Assembly: GCA_046727955.1 (NCBI GenBank)
Contig: JBKPDO010000305.1
Coordinates: 1-33,026 of the forward strand
DNA length: 33,026 nt
Source of the DNA: DASVXQ01 sp046727955
GTDB lineage: Bacteria; Actinomycetota; CALGFH01
Reading direction: 5' to 3'
In this document: piece by piece, positions 1 through 6,949 of the stretch
Layout of the letters: the number at the start of each line of letters is the position of its first letter
How positions within the stretch are numbered: position 1 is the stretch's first letter
Notes under the pieces: model-generated
Databases searched by the model: none
Told to the model about the DNA's origin: nothing
What the model saw: only the letters and a program-made list of their open reading frames with translations
Translations under genes and position numbers: made by a program

Positions 1-43
1 CCCCGGGCGCGGGGGGGGGGGGGGGGGGGGCGCCCCCCCCCCC
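1..43. repeat. Low-complexity G/C homopolymer tract at contig edge
   Basis: The first 43 bases are almost only G and C, with a run of about 20 G followed by a run of C. No coding signal is present. Such a tract at the very edge of a sequence is more likely an assembly or sequencing artefact than a biological element. Confidence 0.5.
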
Positions 44-81
44 ACCTTGGATCTATCGGCCGGGCGCGCGACGCGCGCGCC

Positions 82-105
82 GTGGGGGGAGCGAGCTCCC
101 CCCAC
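82..105. terminator. Hairpin with 11-bp perfect stem
   Basis: GTGGGGGGAGC at 82-92 pairs perfectly with GCTCCCCCCAC at 95-105 around a 2-nt loop. No T-run follows, which is usual for actinobacterial terminators. It may end a gene lying off the left edge. The rest of 106-300 is GC-rich with no convincing gene. Confidence 0.45.
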
Positions 106-300
106 ATGGAACGAGGACTGAGCGTGAGCGAGCTCTAGGGCTCATGAGAGAGGCAGCGAAGGTAAAGGCGACGCCGGCCCCGCGCGCAGTCGTCGCGCAC
201 AAGGAGCGGCGGCTGCGAGGTCCCCCCGGGAGCGCGGCGTCGCCTCTTGAAGGCAAGGCGCCGCGCGGGCCGGACCGGTACGGGCGTTGTGGAATCCCTT

Positions 301-328
301 TCCCTTGCAACCACTCCCTTGCAACCAC
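301..328. repeat. 14-bp perfect tandem duplication
   Basis: TCCCTTGCAACCAC occurs twice head to tail, at 301-314 and 315-328, in the non-coding stretch before the bldC-like gene. It may be a simple slippage duplication or a pair of protein binding sites. The remainder of 329-490 shows no gene. Confidence 0.6.
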
Positions 329-493
329 AGTCAGTGGCCGAACATTCTCTCTTCGCATAATTTCGTATTGGCCGGGTGACCTCCGCCGGCCACGTCATCC
401 CTCCGAATACGGGCTCTGACCTGGGACGATGATTCAATCGTGAGCAGTGAGGCATACGACTGATTCGAGCTTTCCTAGGTAGAACAACTTATT

Positions 494-557
494 CAGCATT
501 TTTGCTGGAAGCGGATAGTGTCCCTATTGGGACAACAGGAACGTCCCGTGCCGGGAC
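494..557 (+). promoter_or_regulatory. Cluster of three inverted repeats upstream of bldC-like gene
   Basis: Three inverted repeats follow one another. CAGCA-TTTT-TGCTG lies at 494-507. GTCCC-TATT-GGGAC lies at 520-533 and GTCCCG-TGC-CGGGAC at 543-557. The last two share the arm GTCCC/GGGAC and the following ACAA, and their centres are about 23-24 bp apart, roughly two helical turns. The cluster ends 24 bp before the ATG at 582. It looks like a tandem operator, perhaps for autoregulation, or like RNA hairpins in the leader. The function is inferred only from position and symmetry. Confidence 0.45.
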
Positions 558-581
558 AACAAGCCGAAGGGGTGTCGAGCA

Positions 582-803
582 ATGAGCCGGACGACCCGGC
601 CGACCTACCTCAGAACCTCCGAGGTAGCCGGCCTTCTCCACGTGTCCCCCAAAACAGTCTCCCGCTGGGCGCAGGAGGGCAAGCTGCCGTTCCTGCGCAC
701 CCTGGGTGGTCACCGTCGTTACCCGGACAGCGAGATCCGCGCGCTGGCCGAGGAGCTGCGGATGTGGCCGGTGATGCAGGAGACGCCAGGCGAGGCGCAG
801 TAG
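582..803 (+). CDS. bldC: BldC-type MerR-like helix-turn-helix regulator
   Basis: A 73-residue protein made of a single winged helix-turn-helix of the MerR/excisionase type. The stretch SEVAGLLHVSPKTVSRWAQ, followed by EGKL and RTLGGHRRY (residues about 13-50), is the diagnostic core of BldC, the small developmental DNA-binding protein of actinomycetes. BldC is known to bind DNA cooperatively as head-to-tail oligomers on AT-rich direct repeats and to act on sporulation genes. Here the start ATG follows a GAAGGGG-like ribosome site about ten bases upstream. It is transcribed alone and converges on the anti-sigma kinase gene. An excisionase-like role is the main alternative, but no phage genes are nearby. 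Confidence 0.85.
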   Translation: MSRTTRPTYLRTSEVAGLLHVSPKTVSRWAQEGKLPFLRTLGGHRRYPDSEIRALAEELRMWPVMQETPGEAQ

Positions 804-943
804 CACCCGCTCGCCAGCTCGGGCCGGTCCGCTGGGGGGCGGTCGCCGCCGAACAGGAGAGCGGCGGCGGCCGGCCGCCGGCTGGCTGGCGGCACAGCAG
901 GAGCACTCCCCCGGCCCCTCCCCGGCGGGACCTCTAGGACCCT

Positions 944-1393
944 CTACCCCGCGGCGGGCGCGTCCAGTGACTTCTCGAGCAGGATGCGCGTCCCGTTGAG
1001 CCCGGAATCCACCACCACCCGGTCCATCACCGCGTGCATCACGTAAAGGCCGCGGCCCCGGTTCTGCGAAGGGTGCGCACGCCGTGACATGGCCGTACGG
1101 GAGCTGTCCACCGCCGGCCCGCGGTCCTGCACCGAGAAGGTGAACAGCCCGTCGACCAGCGACCAGCGCACCACCAGGACCGATTCCCGCTGCCCCCAGG
1201 ACCCGTGCATCACCGCGTTGGTGACCGCCTCGGCGATGGCGAGCTGGATGGCGTCGGCGATCTCCTCGGCCACCTCCCACCGCTCGAGGTCACGATGGAG
1301 CAGTGCCCGCACGGCACTCACCGACCCGCTGCGGCAGGGCAGCAGGAGGTGCGCCGCGGGACCCTTCATCCGGGCTAGCGTCGGTTCCTCCAA
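944..1393 (-). CDS. Anti-sigma regulatory factor, RsbW/SpoIIAB-like ATP-binding kinase
   Basis: A 149-residue stand-alone GHKL ATPase of the HATPase_c_2 family. It shows the N box (EAVTNAVMHG), the G1 box (QDRGP) and the G2 box (NRGRGLYVMHAV) in the right order. Such proteins bind an alternative sigma factor or phosphorylate an anti-sigma antagonist. In actinomycetes many copies exist, often involved in stress or developmental signalling. No sigma factor or STAS-domain antagonist gene is adjacent, so the partner is unknown. The start is TTG at 1393; an internal ATG at 1369 would give a protein eight residues shorter. Confidence 0.85.
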   Translation of the reverse strand: MEEPTLARMKGPAAHLLLPCRSGSVSAVRALLHRDLERWEVAEEIADAIQLAIAEAVTNAVMHGSWGQRESVLVVRWSLVDGLFTFSVQDRGPAVDSSRTAMSRRAHPSQNRGRGLYVMHAVMDRVVVDSGLNGTRILLEKSLDAPAAG

Positions 1394-1490
1394 ATGGACT
1401 CTCCCCCACGAATCCGACTCCGGCTACCCATACCGGGGGTCGGCGCCACCTCTCTGATACAACGATTCGACCCCTCCAGTCCAACTGAGC

Positions 1491-2282
1491 TCACATGCCG
1501 CTGAGCTCCTGCTGCCCGTCGGGGCAGACTCCGAGCAGGTCACACGACGAGCACCAGGGTCCGGTGCGGGGTGCGAACTCGCGGTCGGCGCGCAGCCTGG
1601 CGGCCGTTTCCAGCACCTTGCCGAGCCGCTCCTCGAGCACCGCGGGCGGGCGCTGGGTGTCGACGCGGGCCCCGGCGATCACGTAGTCGAGCGTCAGCCG
1701 GGTGACCGGCCGGCGCAGCCGCCGCTCGGCGAGCGCGGCGTAGATCGTGAGCGCCTCGTCCGCGTCCGCCGCCGCCTGGCTCACCGGCCGGCGCGCGGTC
1801 TTGTAGTCGACGACCACCAGCCCACCCCCCTGATCGGCATCGATCCGGTCGAGGCGGCCCTTGAGCATCACGTCGCCCCAGCTCGACTGGAGGTCGATCT
1901 CGGTCGCGAAGGGGACCGCCGTGGTGTCGGTCCGCTCGTACCAGGCGCGCAGCGCCTCGCCGCCGCGCTCCCGCTCGCGCTGCTGCTCCTCCTTGCCGCG
2001 GTAGCCCTCGCGCACCCAGGAACGGCTGAACAGCTCCAGCAGGCGGTCGAGGCTGCGGCGCGCGACCGGGAGGCGGAAGAATTCGCGCAGGACGGCGTGG
2101 ATGCTCGTCCCGAACGACTGCGTGCCCCGCGTCCGCACCATGTTCCACATGCCATCCAGGTACAGGAAGCGGTACAGGCGTGGGCAGTGGCGGTAGCGGT
2201 CGAGCGCCGAGGGGCTCAGGTGGGTCACCGGGCTCGAGTCGATCCCCGGGAGGCTCTGCTGGTCCGGGTCGTGGATGCGCAT
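1491..2282 (-). CDS. RecB-family PD-(D/E)XK exonuclease-like protein
   Basis: A 263-residue nuclease of the RecB/Cas4-like PD-(D/E)XK superfamily. The order of motifs is LSPSALDRYRHCPRLYRF near the N terminus, GTSIHAVLREFF, then LDRID and VVVDYKTAR (the catalytic D...DxK), and ALTIYAALAE (the Q/Y helix). Four cysteines fit an iron-sulphur cluster of the AddB type: C33 in the N-terminal motif and C244, C247 and C253 at the C terminus. Stand-alone proteins of this kind are common in actinomycetes and are assumed to act in DNA repair. The gene starts with ATG and is preceded by the PHP gene in the same orientation, 41 bp away. Confidence 0.88.
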   Translation of the reverse strand: MRIHDPDQQSLPGIDSSPVTHLSPSALDRYRHCPRLYRFLYLDGMWNMVRTRGTQSFGTSIHAVLREFFRLPVARRSLDRLLELFSRSWVREGYRGKEEQQRERERGGEALRAWYERTDTTAVPFATEIDLQSSWGDVMLKGRLDRIDADQGGGLVVVDYKTARRPVSQAAADADEALTIYAALAERRLRRPVTRLTLDYVIAGARVDTQRPPAVLEERLGKVLETAARLRADREFAPRTGPWCSSCDLLGVCPDGQQELSGM

Positions 2283-2323
2283 GCTTCTGAGGCTACGCCC
2301 CTACTGCGACGATTGAGATTGAG

Positions 2324-3166
2324 TCAAACCCTGGAGCCCCGACGGGCCAGCAGGCGCTCCACCACCGCCTCTGGGGTGCGGCAGACGCCCATGCGGTAGC
2401 CGTACAGGGCGCCGTGACAATCAGAGGAGCCCGTGGCCTCCAGCCCCAGCTCGGCCGCGAGGCGGCGCCAGTGCGCGCGGTCCTCCGGGGGCTGGTCAGG
2501 ATGGTCGACCTCGAGGCCGGCCATGCCAGCATCGGCCATGGCGCGGATGACGGGCTCTGGCACGGCCCCGGCGCCCGCGTGGATGGAGGGGTGGGCGAGC
2601 ACGGCCACGCCACCGGCGCCGCGGATCAGGCCCACCGCCTCGACCGGGGTCACCGCCACCTTGCTCACGTAGGCGCGCCCGCCGGTGCCGATCCAGTCGG
2701 CAGAGAAGGCGGAGGCGACGTCCGGCACCACCCCGGCCTCGACCATGGCGCGGGCGATGTGAGGCCGCCCGATCGAGGCGGAGCCGGCCAGCTCACGGAC
2801 CCGCTCGAAGCTGACGGCCGCGCCCAGCTCACGCAGGCGCTCCACCATGCGCTCGGCGCGACCGACCCTGCCGGCGCGGATCCAGGACCGCGTGGCCGCG
2901 AACAGCGGCTCCTCGGGATCGAAGGCGTAACCCAGCACGTGCACGGGCTGGCCCTCGTGCTCGGCGGACAGCTCGCAGCCGAGGAGCACGACCAGACCCT
3001 CGTACCGCCGCGCGGCCTCGCGAGCCTCGGGGACGCCGTCGGTGGTGTCGTGGTCGGTGAGGGCGATCCCGGCCAGGTCGCGCGACGCCGCCAGCTCGAC
3101 CACCTCACGCGGCGTGAGGGTGCCGTCGGAGTAGGTCGAGTGAGTGTGCAGGTCGAAGCCTGGCAT
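2324..3166 (-). CDS. PHP-domain phosphoesterase (YciV/RNase AM-like)
   Basis: A 280-residue PHP metallophosphoesterase. Metal-binding motifs are visible in order: HTHSTYSDG near the N terminus, LTDHDTTDG, GCELSAEH, a single conserved RPHIA, LAHPS and SDCHG near the C terminus. Family members hydrolyse 3',5'-nucleoside bisphosphates or act as 5'-3' exoribonucleases on short RNA. The open frame extends upstream to 3475, but the extension is low-complexity and crosses a tandem repeat. The start was placed at ATG 3166 because the protein there begins MPGFDLHTHS, as in the family. Confidence 0.9.
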   Translation of the reverse strand: MPGFDLHTHSTYSDGTLTPREVVELAASRDLAGIALTDHDTTDGVPEAREAARRYEGLVVLLGCELSAEHEGQPVHVLGYAFDPEEPLFAATRSWIRAGRVGRAERMVERLRELGAAVSFERVRELAGSASIGRPHIARAMVEAGVVPDVASAFSADWIGTGGRAYVSKVAVTPVEAVGLIRGAGGVAVLAHPSIHAGAGAVPEPVIRAMADAGMAGLEVDHPDQPPEDRAHWRRLAAELGLEATGSSDCHGALYGYRMGVCRTPEAVVERLLARRGSRV

Positions 3167-3225
3167 GCGATGACGATAGCAAACGGCCACGACGCCGGCC
3201 CCCGGGAGGCGCCCGGCAGCCCGGG

Positions 3226-3286
3226 GCGGGCCGGCGGGCCCAGGGCCCGAGGCGGGCCGGCGGGCCCAGGGCCCGAGGCGGGCCGG
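3226..3286. repeat. 26-bp tandem repeat, 2.3 copies
   Basis: A 26-bp G/C-only unit beginning GCGGGCCGGCGGGCCC occurs at 3226-3251 and 3252-3277, with 9 further bases of a third copy. It lies in the 302-bp gap between the divergent PHP gene and the small membrane protein gene. The rest of that gap shows no gene. The unit contains overlapping palindromes, so it can form strong hairpins. Confidence 0.7.
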
Positions 3287-3468
3287 TGAAGCACGCAACG
3301 GCACCACCTTGGACACAATCGGGTAACGACGCCGCGGCCGGCTGCACCCAGGACCACGAGGGTGCCGATACTGCAAGGGACTGGCCGCGTTCCTAACGTG
3401 CGCTACGAATGGCTCATCGGACGTAGGCGTATGCGACTCTTCGGTCCGCGGCGAGGAGGTTCTTTCTC

Positions 3469-3657
3469 GTGTCACTGCTGATGCTCGCCGTCGTCGCTCT
3501 CTTCCCCGTCACCCTGCTCGCGATCCTGCTGCTGACCTCCGGACTCGAAGGAAAATTCGTCAGCTCCGACGAGAGCCGCCACCTGGTCAGCCCCGACCAG
3601 CCGCAGTCCCGGCAGCCTCGGGAGGCCGGCACCCGCCCCGGCACTCGCCACAACTGA
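3469..3657 (+). CDS. Small single-pass membrane protein, unknown function
   Basis: A 62-residue protein with one hydrophobic segment at residues 3-23 (LLMLAVVALFPVTLLAILLL) followed by a polar, charged tail rich in S, R, P and Q. The GTG start has a near-perfect ribosome site AGGAGG at 3454-3459, nine bases upstream, which makes this a real gene despite its size. The family is not recognised. It precedes the NUDIX gene by 27 bp on the same strand and could be co-transcribed with it. Confidence 0.7.
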   Translation: MSLLMLAVVALFPVTLLAILLLTSGLEGKFVSSDESRHLVSPDQPQSRQPREAGTRPGTRHN

Positions 3658-3684
3658 GCGCATGACCGCGCGCCCGCCGCAGCG

Positions 3685-4125
3685 GTGAGCCCGCCCGTCC
3701 CCACGGTGGCGGTCGGGCTGGTGGCGCGCGACCGGCGCGGCCGGCTCCTGCTAGTGCGTCGCGGCAAGCCGCCGGCCAAGGGGAGCTGGTCGCTGCCCGG
3801 CGGCAAGGTGGAGGCGGGTGAGACTCTGGTGCGGGCGGCCGCTCGGGAGCTGCGCGAGGAGACGGGGCTCCGGGCTCGCATCGGCGCGGTGGCCGGCGTG
3901 GTGGAGCGCGTCGGCGAGGGCTACCACTACGTCATCGCCGACCTGTGGGCGGACCTGGACGACGCCGAGCCGGTCGCCGCCAGCGACGTGGACGACGCCG
4001 CCCTATTCGAGCTGGAGGCCCTCCCCCACTTGGACCTCACCCCCGGCCTGGCCGAGTTCCTGGCGAGCATTGAGTGCTGGCCCGACGAGTCCGCTGGGGC
4101 GGACTCGTCGGGCCGAAATGAATGA
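3685..4125 (+). CDS. NUDIX hydrolase
   Basis: A 146-residue NUDIX protein. The signature Gx5Ex7REUXEExGU is complete at residues 40-62 (G40, E46, R54, E55, E58, E59, G61). These enzymes hydrolyse nucleoside diphosphates linked to another moiety, for example ADP-ribose, oxidised dNTPs or NADH. The overall pattern SWSLPGGKVEAGET fits an ADP-ribose pyrophosphatase or MutT-like housecleaning enzyme. The neighbouring fpg gene removes 8-oxoguanine from DNA, so a MutT-like role is attractive but unproven. The start is GTG 3685. The last 15 codons contain a perfect 14-bp hairpin, so the C terminus (DESAGADSSG) is shaped by it. Confidence 0.9.
   Translation: MSPPVPTVAVGLVARDRRGRLLLVRRGKPPAKGSWSLPGGKVEAGETLVRAAARELREETGLRARIGAVAGVVERVGEGYHYVIADLWADLDDAEPVAASDVDDAALFELEALPHLDLTPGLAEFLASIECWPDESAGADSSGRNE
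4081..4112 (+). terminator. Perfect 14-bp hairpin inside the NUDIX 3' end
   Basis: CCCGACGAGTCCGC (4081-4094) and GCGGACTCGTCGGG (4099-4112) are exact inverse complements around a TGGG loop. The hairpin ends 13 bp before the end of the NUDIX frame. No T-run follows. It may act as an intrinsic terminator or mRNA 3' stabiliser that overlaps the coding region. Confidence 0.6.
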
Positions 4126-4164
4126 CTTGCCCAGCGGGCGAAGCCCGCACCGCTCCGGGGGGCT

Positions 4165-4190
4165 CGCGGGGGGCGCCGGCGCCCCCCGCG
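4165..4190. repeat. Perfect 26-bp palindrome before fpg
   Basis: CGCGGGGGGCGCC at 4165-4177 is directly followed by its exact inverse complement to 4190, with no loop. It ends 13 bp before the fpg start codon. Just before it, at 4155-4164, is the 10-mer CCGGGGGGCT, which also bounds the insertion inside dnaE2. It could be a terminator for the NUDIX gene, a cruciform, or part of a REP-like repeat. Confidence 0.65.
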
Positions 4191-4203
4191 TTATCCTACG
4201 GAT

Positions 4204-4995
4204 ATGCCCGAGCTGCCGGAAGTGGAGTCGGTGCGCCGGCAGCTCGAGCCGGAGCTGCGGGGGCGCCGGGTCGTCAAGGTGTGGGCGGACGTGCAGCGCC
4301 GCTTCCACCATCCAGAGCTGCTCGAGGGCCGCACCGTCCTGGAGGTCGGGCGGCGCGGCAAATTCCTGATCTGCCCGCTCGACGGCGGCCTCGAGCTGGT
4401 GATGCACCTCGGCATGACGGGCGTGCTGCACTTCGGACCGGCCGACGCCTACACACGCGCCCGGCTCGGCCTCGACGACGGCCGCGAGCTGGTCTTCCGG
4501 GACGTGCGCCGCTTCGGTTGCCTGGCGGTGGTCACGGCCGGTGTCTACGACGCGCTGCCCACGCTCGCCCGGCTCGGCCCAGAGCCGCTGTCCGACGCGT
4601 TCGACCCCGAGCGCTTCGCTCGCGACCTGGCCGCCACCCACTCCCCCGTCAAGCCCTACCTGCTGACGCAGCGGGCGGTGGCGGGAGTGGGCAACATCTA
4701 CGCAGACGAGGCGCTGTGGCAGGCGCGCATCCACCCCGCCTCGCGGCGCGTCGGCAGGCGCCGCGCCCTGGCTCTGCACGGCGCCATCCGCCAGGTGCTC
4801 GAGCAGGCGCTGGTTCGCGAGGGCACCACTTTCCGCGACTACCGCATGGTCAACGGCGAGAGCGGCCGCAACGCCACCTTCCTGATCGCCTACGGCCAGG
4901 CTGGCCGGCCCTGCCCGCGCTGCGGCGCGCCACTGCGCAAGATGGCGCTCGGCGGGCGCGGCACCACCTTCTGCCCCGTTTGCCAGCGGCGCTGA
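4204..4995 (+). CDS. mutM: Formamidopyrimidine-DNA glycosylase (Fpg/MutM)
   Basis: A 263-residue bifunctional DNA glycosylase/AP lyase that removes 8-oxoguanine and ring-opened purines. The N terminus is MPELPEVE, with the catalytic proline exposed after Met removal and the catalytic glutamate next to it. The conserved lysine is K53 in GRRGKFL. The helix-two-turn-helix region includes GVGNIYADEALW. A C-terminal zinc finger is complete (C237, C240, C257, C260). Length is typical of the family. Nei/endonuclease VIII paralogues are close relatives, but the GNIYADEALW and RFG motifs favour Fpg. Confidence 0.93.
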   Translation: MPELPEVESVRRQLEPELRGRRVVKVWADVQRRFHHPELLEGRTVLEVGRRGKFLICPLDGGLELVMHLGMTGVLHFGPADAYTRARLGLDDGRELVFRDVRRFGCLAVVTAGVYDALPTLARLGPEPLSDAFDPERFARDLAATHSPVKPYLLTQRAVAGVGNIYADEALWQARIHPASRRVGRRRALALHGAIRQVLEQALVREGTTFRDYRMVNGESGRNATFLIAYGQAGRPCPRCGAPLRKMALGGRGTTFCPVCQRR

Positions 4996-5086
4996 CCGGC
5001 TCGGCGATCCGTGCGGCCGGTTCCCAGGCCGGCCGGCTGTGCGCGAGAATGGTCGCTGCCGAGCGAGACCTCGAGGAGCCATGCAG

Positions 5087-5791
5087 ATGCCGCCAGAGGC
5101 GAACGACCACGCCGAGCCGACACGGACCGGCAAGGAGCCGACACCCGCCGACACCTCCCCGCGGGCGTCCGACGCCGAGCGCAACCAGGCGATCGACCGC
5201 CTGCGCACCGCCTACGTCGAGGGGCGGCTCGATCAGGAGGAGTTCGACGAGCGCTCGCGGGCGGCGCTCACCGCACGGACCCGGGCGCAGCTCGAGCGCC
5301 TCTTCACCGACCTGCCCTCGAGCCTCGCCACGACCGGCTCCTCGCCGCTGCCCGTCCGGCCGGTCCCGCCGGGCCAGCACGAGGGCCCGCGCCTGTCCCT
5401 GGCGATCATGAGCGGTGTGGAGCGCAAGGGACGCTGGCGCATCCCCACCCGCTCCACCGCGGTGGCGTTCATGGGCGGCGTCGACCTCGACCTCCGCGGC
5501 GTCGTCCTGAGCGCCCAGGTCACCACCATCACGGCGGTGGCGTTCATGGGCGGCGTCGACATCATCGTGCCGCCGGGGGTCCGCGTGGACTCGCACGGCT
5601 TCGGCTTCATGGGCGGCTGGGACAACCGCGCGGAGCACGCCGAGCCGGCCGACCTGCCGCCTGACGCGCCGGTCGTGCGGGTCCGCGGCTTCGCCTTCAT
5701 GGGCGGCGTCGAGATCAAGTCCAAGCAGCCAAAGCAGCCGCCCGATCAGCTTGGCAGGCCCCCCCAGAGCAACAACCGCTTGAACGGGTAG
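5087..5791 (+). CDS. DUF1707 protein with repeated AFMGGV strands (LiaF-like C-terminal domain)
   Basis: About 234 residues. The N-terminal part holds the DUF1707 signature: DAERNQAIDRLRTAYVEGRL, then DQEEFDERSRAALTARTRAQL. The C-terminal half resembles the LiaF/cell-wall-active antibiotic response domain and contains four copies of a short strand motif: AFMGGVDLDL, AFMGGVDIIV, FGFMGGWD and AFMGGVEIK. Proteins of this design are common in actinomycetes and are thought to be envelope-stress associated; the biochemical role is unknown. The ribosome site GAGGAG at 5073-5078 best fits the ATG at 5087, although an in-frame ATG at 5081 is two codons upstream. The last 46 bp overlap the convergent methyltransferase gene. 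Confidence 0.85.
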   Translation: MPPEANDHAEPTRTGKEPTPADTSPRASDAERNQAIDRLRTAYVEGRLDQEEFDERSRAALTARTRAQLERLFTDLPSSLATTGSSPLPVRPVPPGQHEGPRLSLAIMSGVERKGRWRIPTRSTAVAFMGGVDLDLRGVVLSAQVTTITAVAFMGGVDIIVPPGVRVDSHGFGFMGGWDNRAEHAEPADLPPDAPVVRVRGFAFMGGVEIKSKQPKQPPDQLGRPPQSNNRLNG

Positions 5792-6609
5792 AAATAGGGC
5801 CGGCGCTCGTCCAGCAGGGGGAGCAGGCGCTCGCGGTAGCTGGCGAGGAAGCGCTCGAACAGCTCGGCGGGCATACGCCGCTGGTAGTCGGTGAGCAGCG
5901 TGCCTCTGACCCACTCGACCACCTCCTCGCGCCCGGCCAGGTGATGACCGTAGACCTGGAGCCGCACGTGCTGCTCCGCGAAGCCGAGGCGGTCGAGCAG
6001 CTCGGCGTAGCGCTCGGGAGGCTCCACCGGCGAGAGCCGCCGGTAGCCGCCGAGGACGCCGCGGAAGGGGTCCTCGCCCGCGAGCTCGGCGGCGAGCACG
6101 TGCGAGGGGTGGTCGTGGTTGGCAGGCACCTGGACGGCGAGCTGGCCGCCAGCGCCGAGGACCCGTCTCAGCCCCGCGAGCAGCGCGGGATGGTCGGGCA
6201 GCCAGTGCAGCGCCGCGTTGGAGAAGACGAGGTCCCATGTCCTGTCGGCGGCCGAGGGGCCGGAGCGACCCGGGAGACCGGCCGCGGTGCCGGAACTGCC
6301 CGGGAGACCGGCCGCGGCGCCCCCCTGGCCGCTCTCCGCGAAGGTGTCGATGTCGCCCTGCTCGAAGCGGAGCCCGTTCCCAGCGAGCGGACGGGCGCGC
6401 TCGAGCATTGCCGGCGAGCTGTCGAGACCCAGCGTCTCGCCGGCCCGCACGCGCCGGTGCAGCTCCACGGTGAGCGCCCCGGTGCCGCAGCCGAGGTCCA
6501 CCGCCCTGCCTCCGGGGATCGGACGGACCAGGGCGAGCAGGTCGTAGAAGGGCGCGCTGCGCTCGTCCGCGAAGCGCTCGTATCGCATGGGGTCCCAGGT
6601 GTCGCGCAT
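5746..6609 (-). CDS. SAM-dependent methyltransferase, trans-aconitate 2-methyltransferase type
   Basis: A 287-residue class I methyltransferase. Motif I is VDLGCGTGALT, followed by LGLDSSPAML, and the post-motif SNAALHWLPDHPALLAGLRRVL with GGQLAVQVPANHDHPSH is characteristic of the Tam-like family, which methylates trans-aconitate or similar acids. Between the acidic end of motif II and motif IV there is a Gly/Ala/Pro-rich insertion, encoded by a repeat: CCCGGGAGACCGGCCGCGG occurs twice, 30 bp apart, near 6269-6317. The ATG at 6609 was chosen because the conserved start MRDTWDPMRYERFADER follows. It converges on and overlaps the DUF1707 gene by 46 bp. Confidence 0.88.
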   Translation of the reverse strand: MRDTWDPMRYERFADERSAPFYDLLALVRPIPGGRAVDLGCGTGALTVELHRRVRAGETLGLDSSPAMLERARPLAGNGLRFEQGDIDTFAESGQGGAAAGLPGSSGTAAGLPGRSGPSAADRTWDLVFSNAALHWLPDHPALLAGLRRVLGAGGQLAVQVPANHDHPSHVLAAELAGEDPFRGVLGGYRRLSPVEPPERYAELLDRLGFAEQHVRLQVYGHHLAGREEVVEWVRGTLLTDYQRRMPAELFERFLASYRERLLPLLDERRPYFYPFKRLLLWGGLPS

Positions 6610-6718
6610 GCGACCATGATGCAGTCGTCCACAGGTCAGCGGTAACTCTCGCGGCGGGGCTACTGATGGTCCAAGATACGGGCGACGCACAGCGAGCACC
6701 GGGAGAAGCGAGGGTTGG

Positions 6719-6925
6719 TTGGCCGACCAGATGATCGGAAGGGTCGGGCGGGTGACGGGAACCATCGCGCCGGAGCGGATCGGAGAGGTGATGATCCCCA
6801 TCCGCGGCGGCAGCGAGGCCTTCCACGCCTATGCCGCCGACAGCCAGGACACGCTCCCGCCAGGGACTCGAGTCGTCGTCGTGGAGTACTTCCCTCCCAG
6901 GACCGTCGTTGTCAGCCCCGTGTAG
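6719..6925 (+). CDS. NfeD C-terminal-like OB-fold protein
   Basis: A 68-residue protein that resembles the soluble C-terminal OB-fold domain of NfeD: GRVGRVTGTIAPERIGEVMIP, then LPPGTRVVVVEYFPPRTVVVSPV. It has no membrane segment, unlike full-length NfeD. NfeD-type genes are well known to sit next to genes for SPFH proteins (stomatin, flotillin), with which they act at membranes. The flotillin gene begins 24 bp downstream, which strongly supports the assignment. The start is TTG 6719, with an alternative ATG at 6731. Confidence 0.75.
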   Translation: MADQMIGRVGRVTGTIAPERIGEVMIPIRGGSEAFHAYAADSQDTLPPGTRVVVVEYFPPRTVVVSPV

Positions 6926-6949
6926 GGCTGACGTGGAGGCTCGATCCTC

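Noticed and set aside
135..455. Open frames on both strands in the first 500 bases
   Set aside because: Low-complexity, no ribosome site, no known motif; they pass through hairpins and tandem repeats.
3167..3475. N-terminal extension of the PHP protein
   Set aside because: The extension is encoded by a GC-only tandem repeat and Pro/Gly/Arg-rich sequence, and the family normally starts at MPGFDLHTHS.
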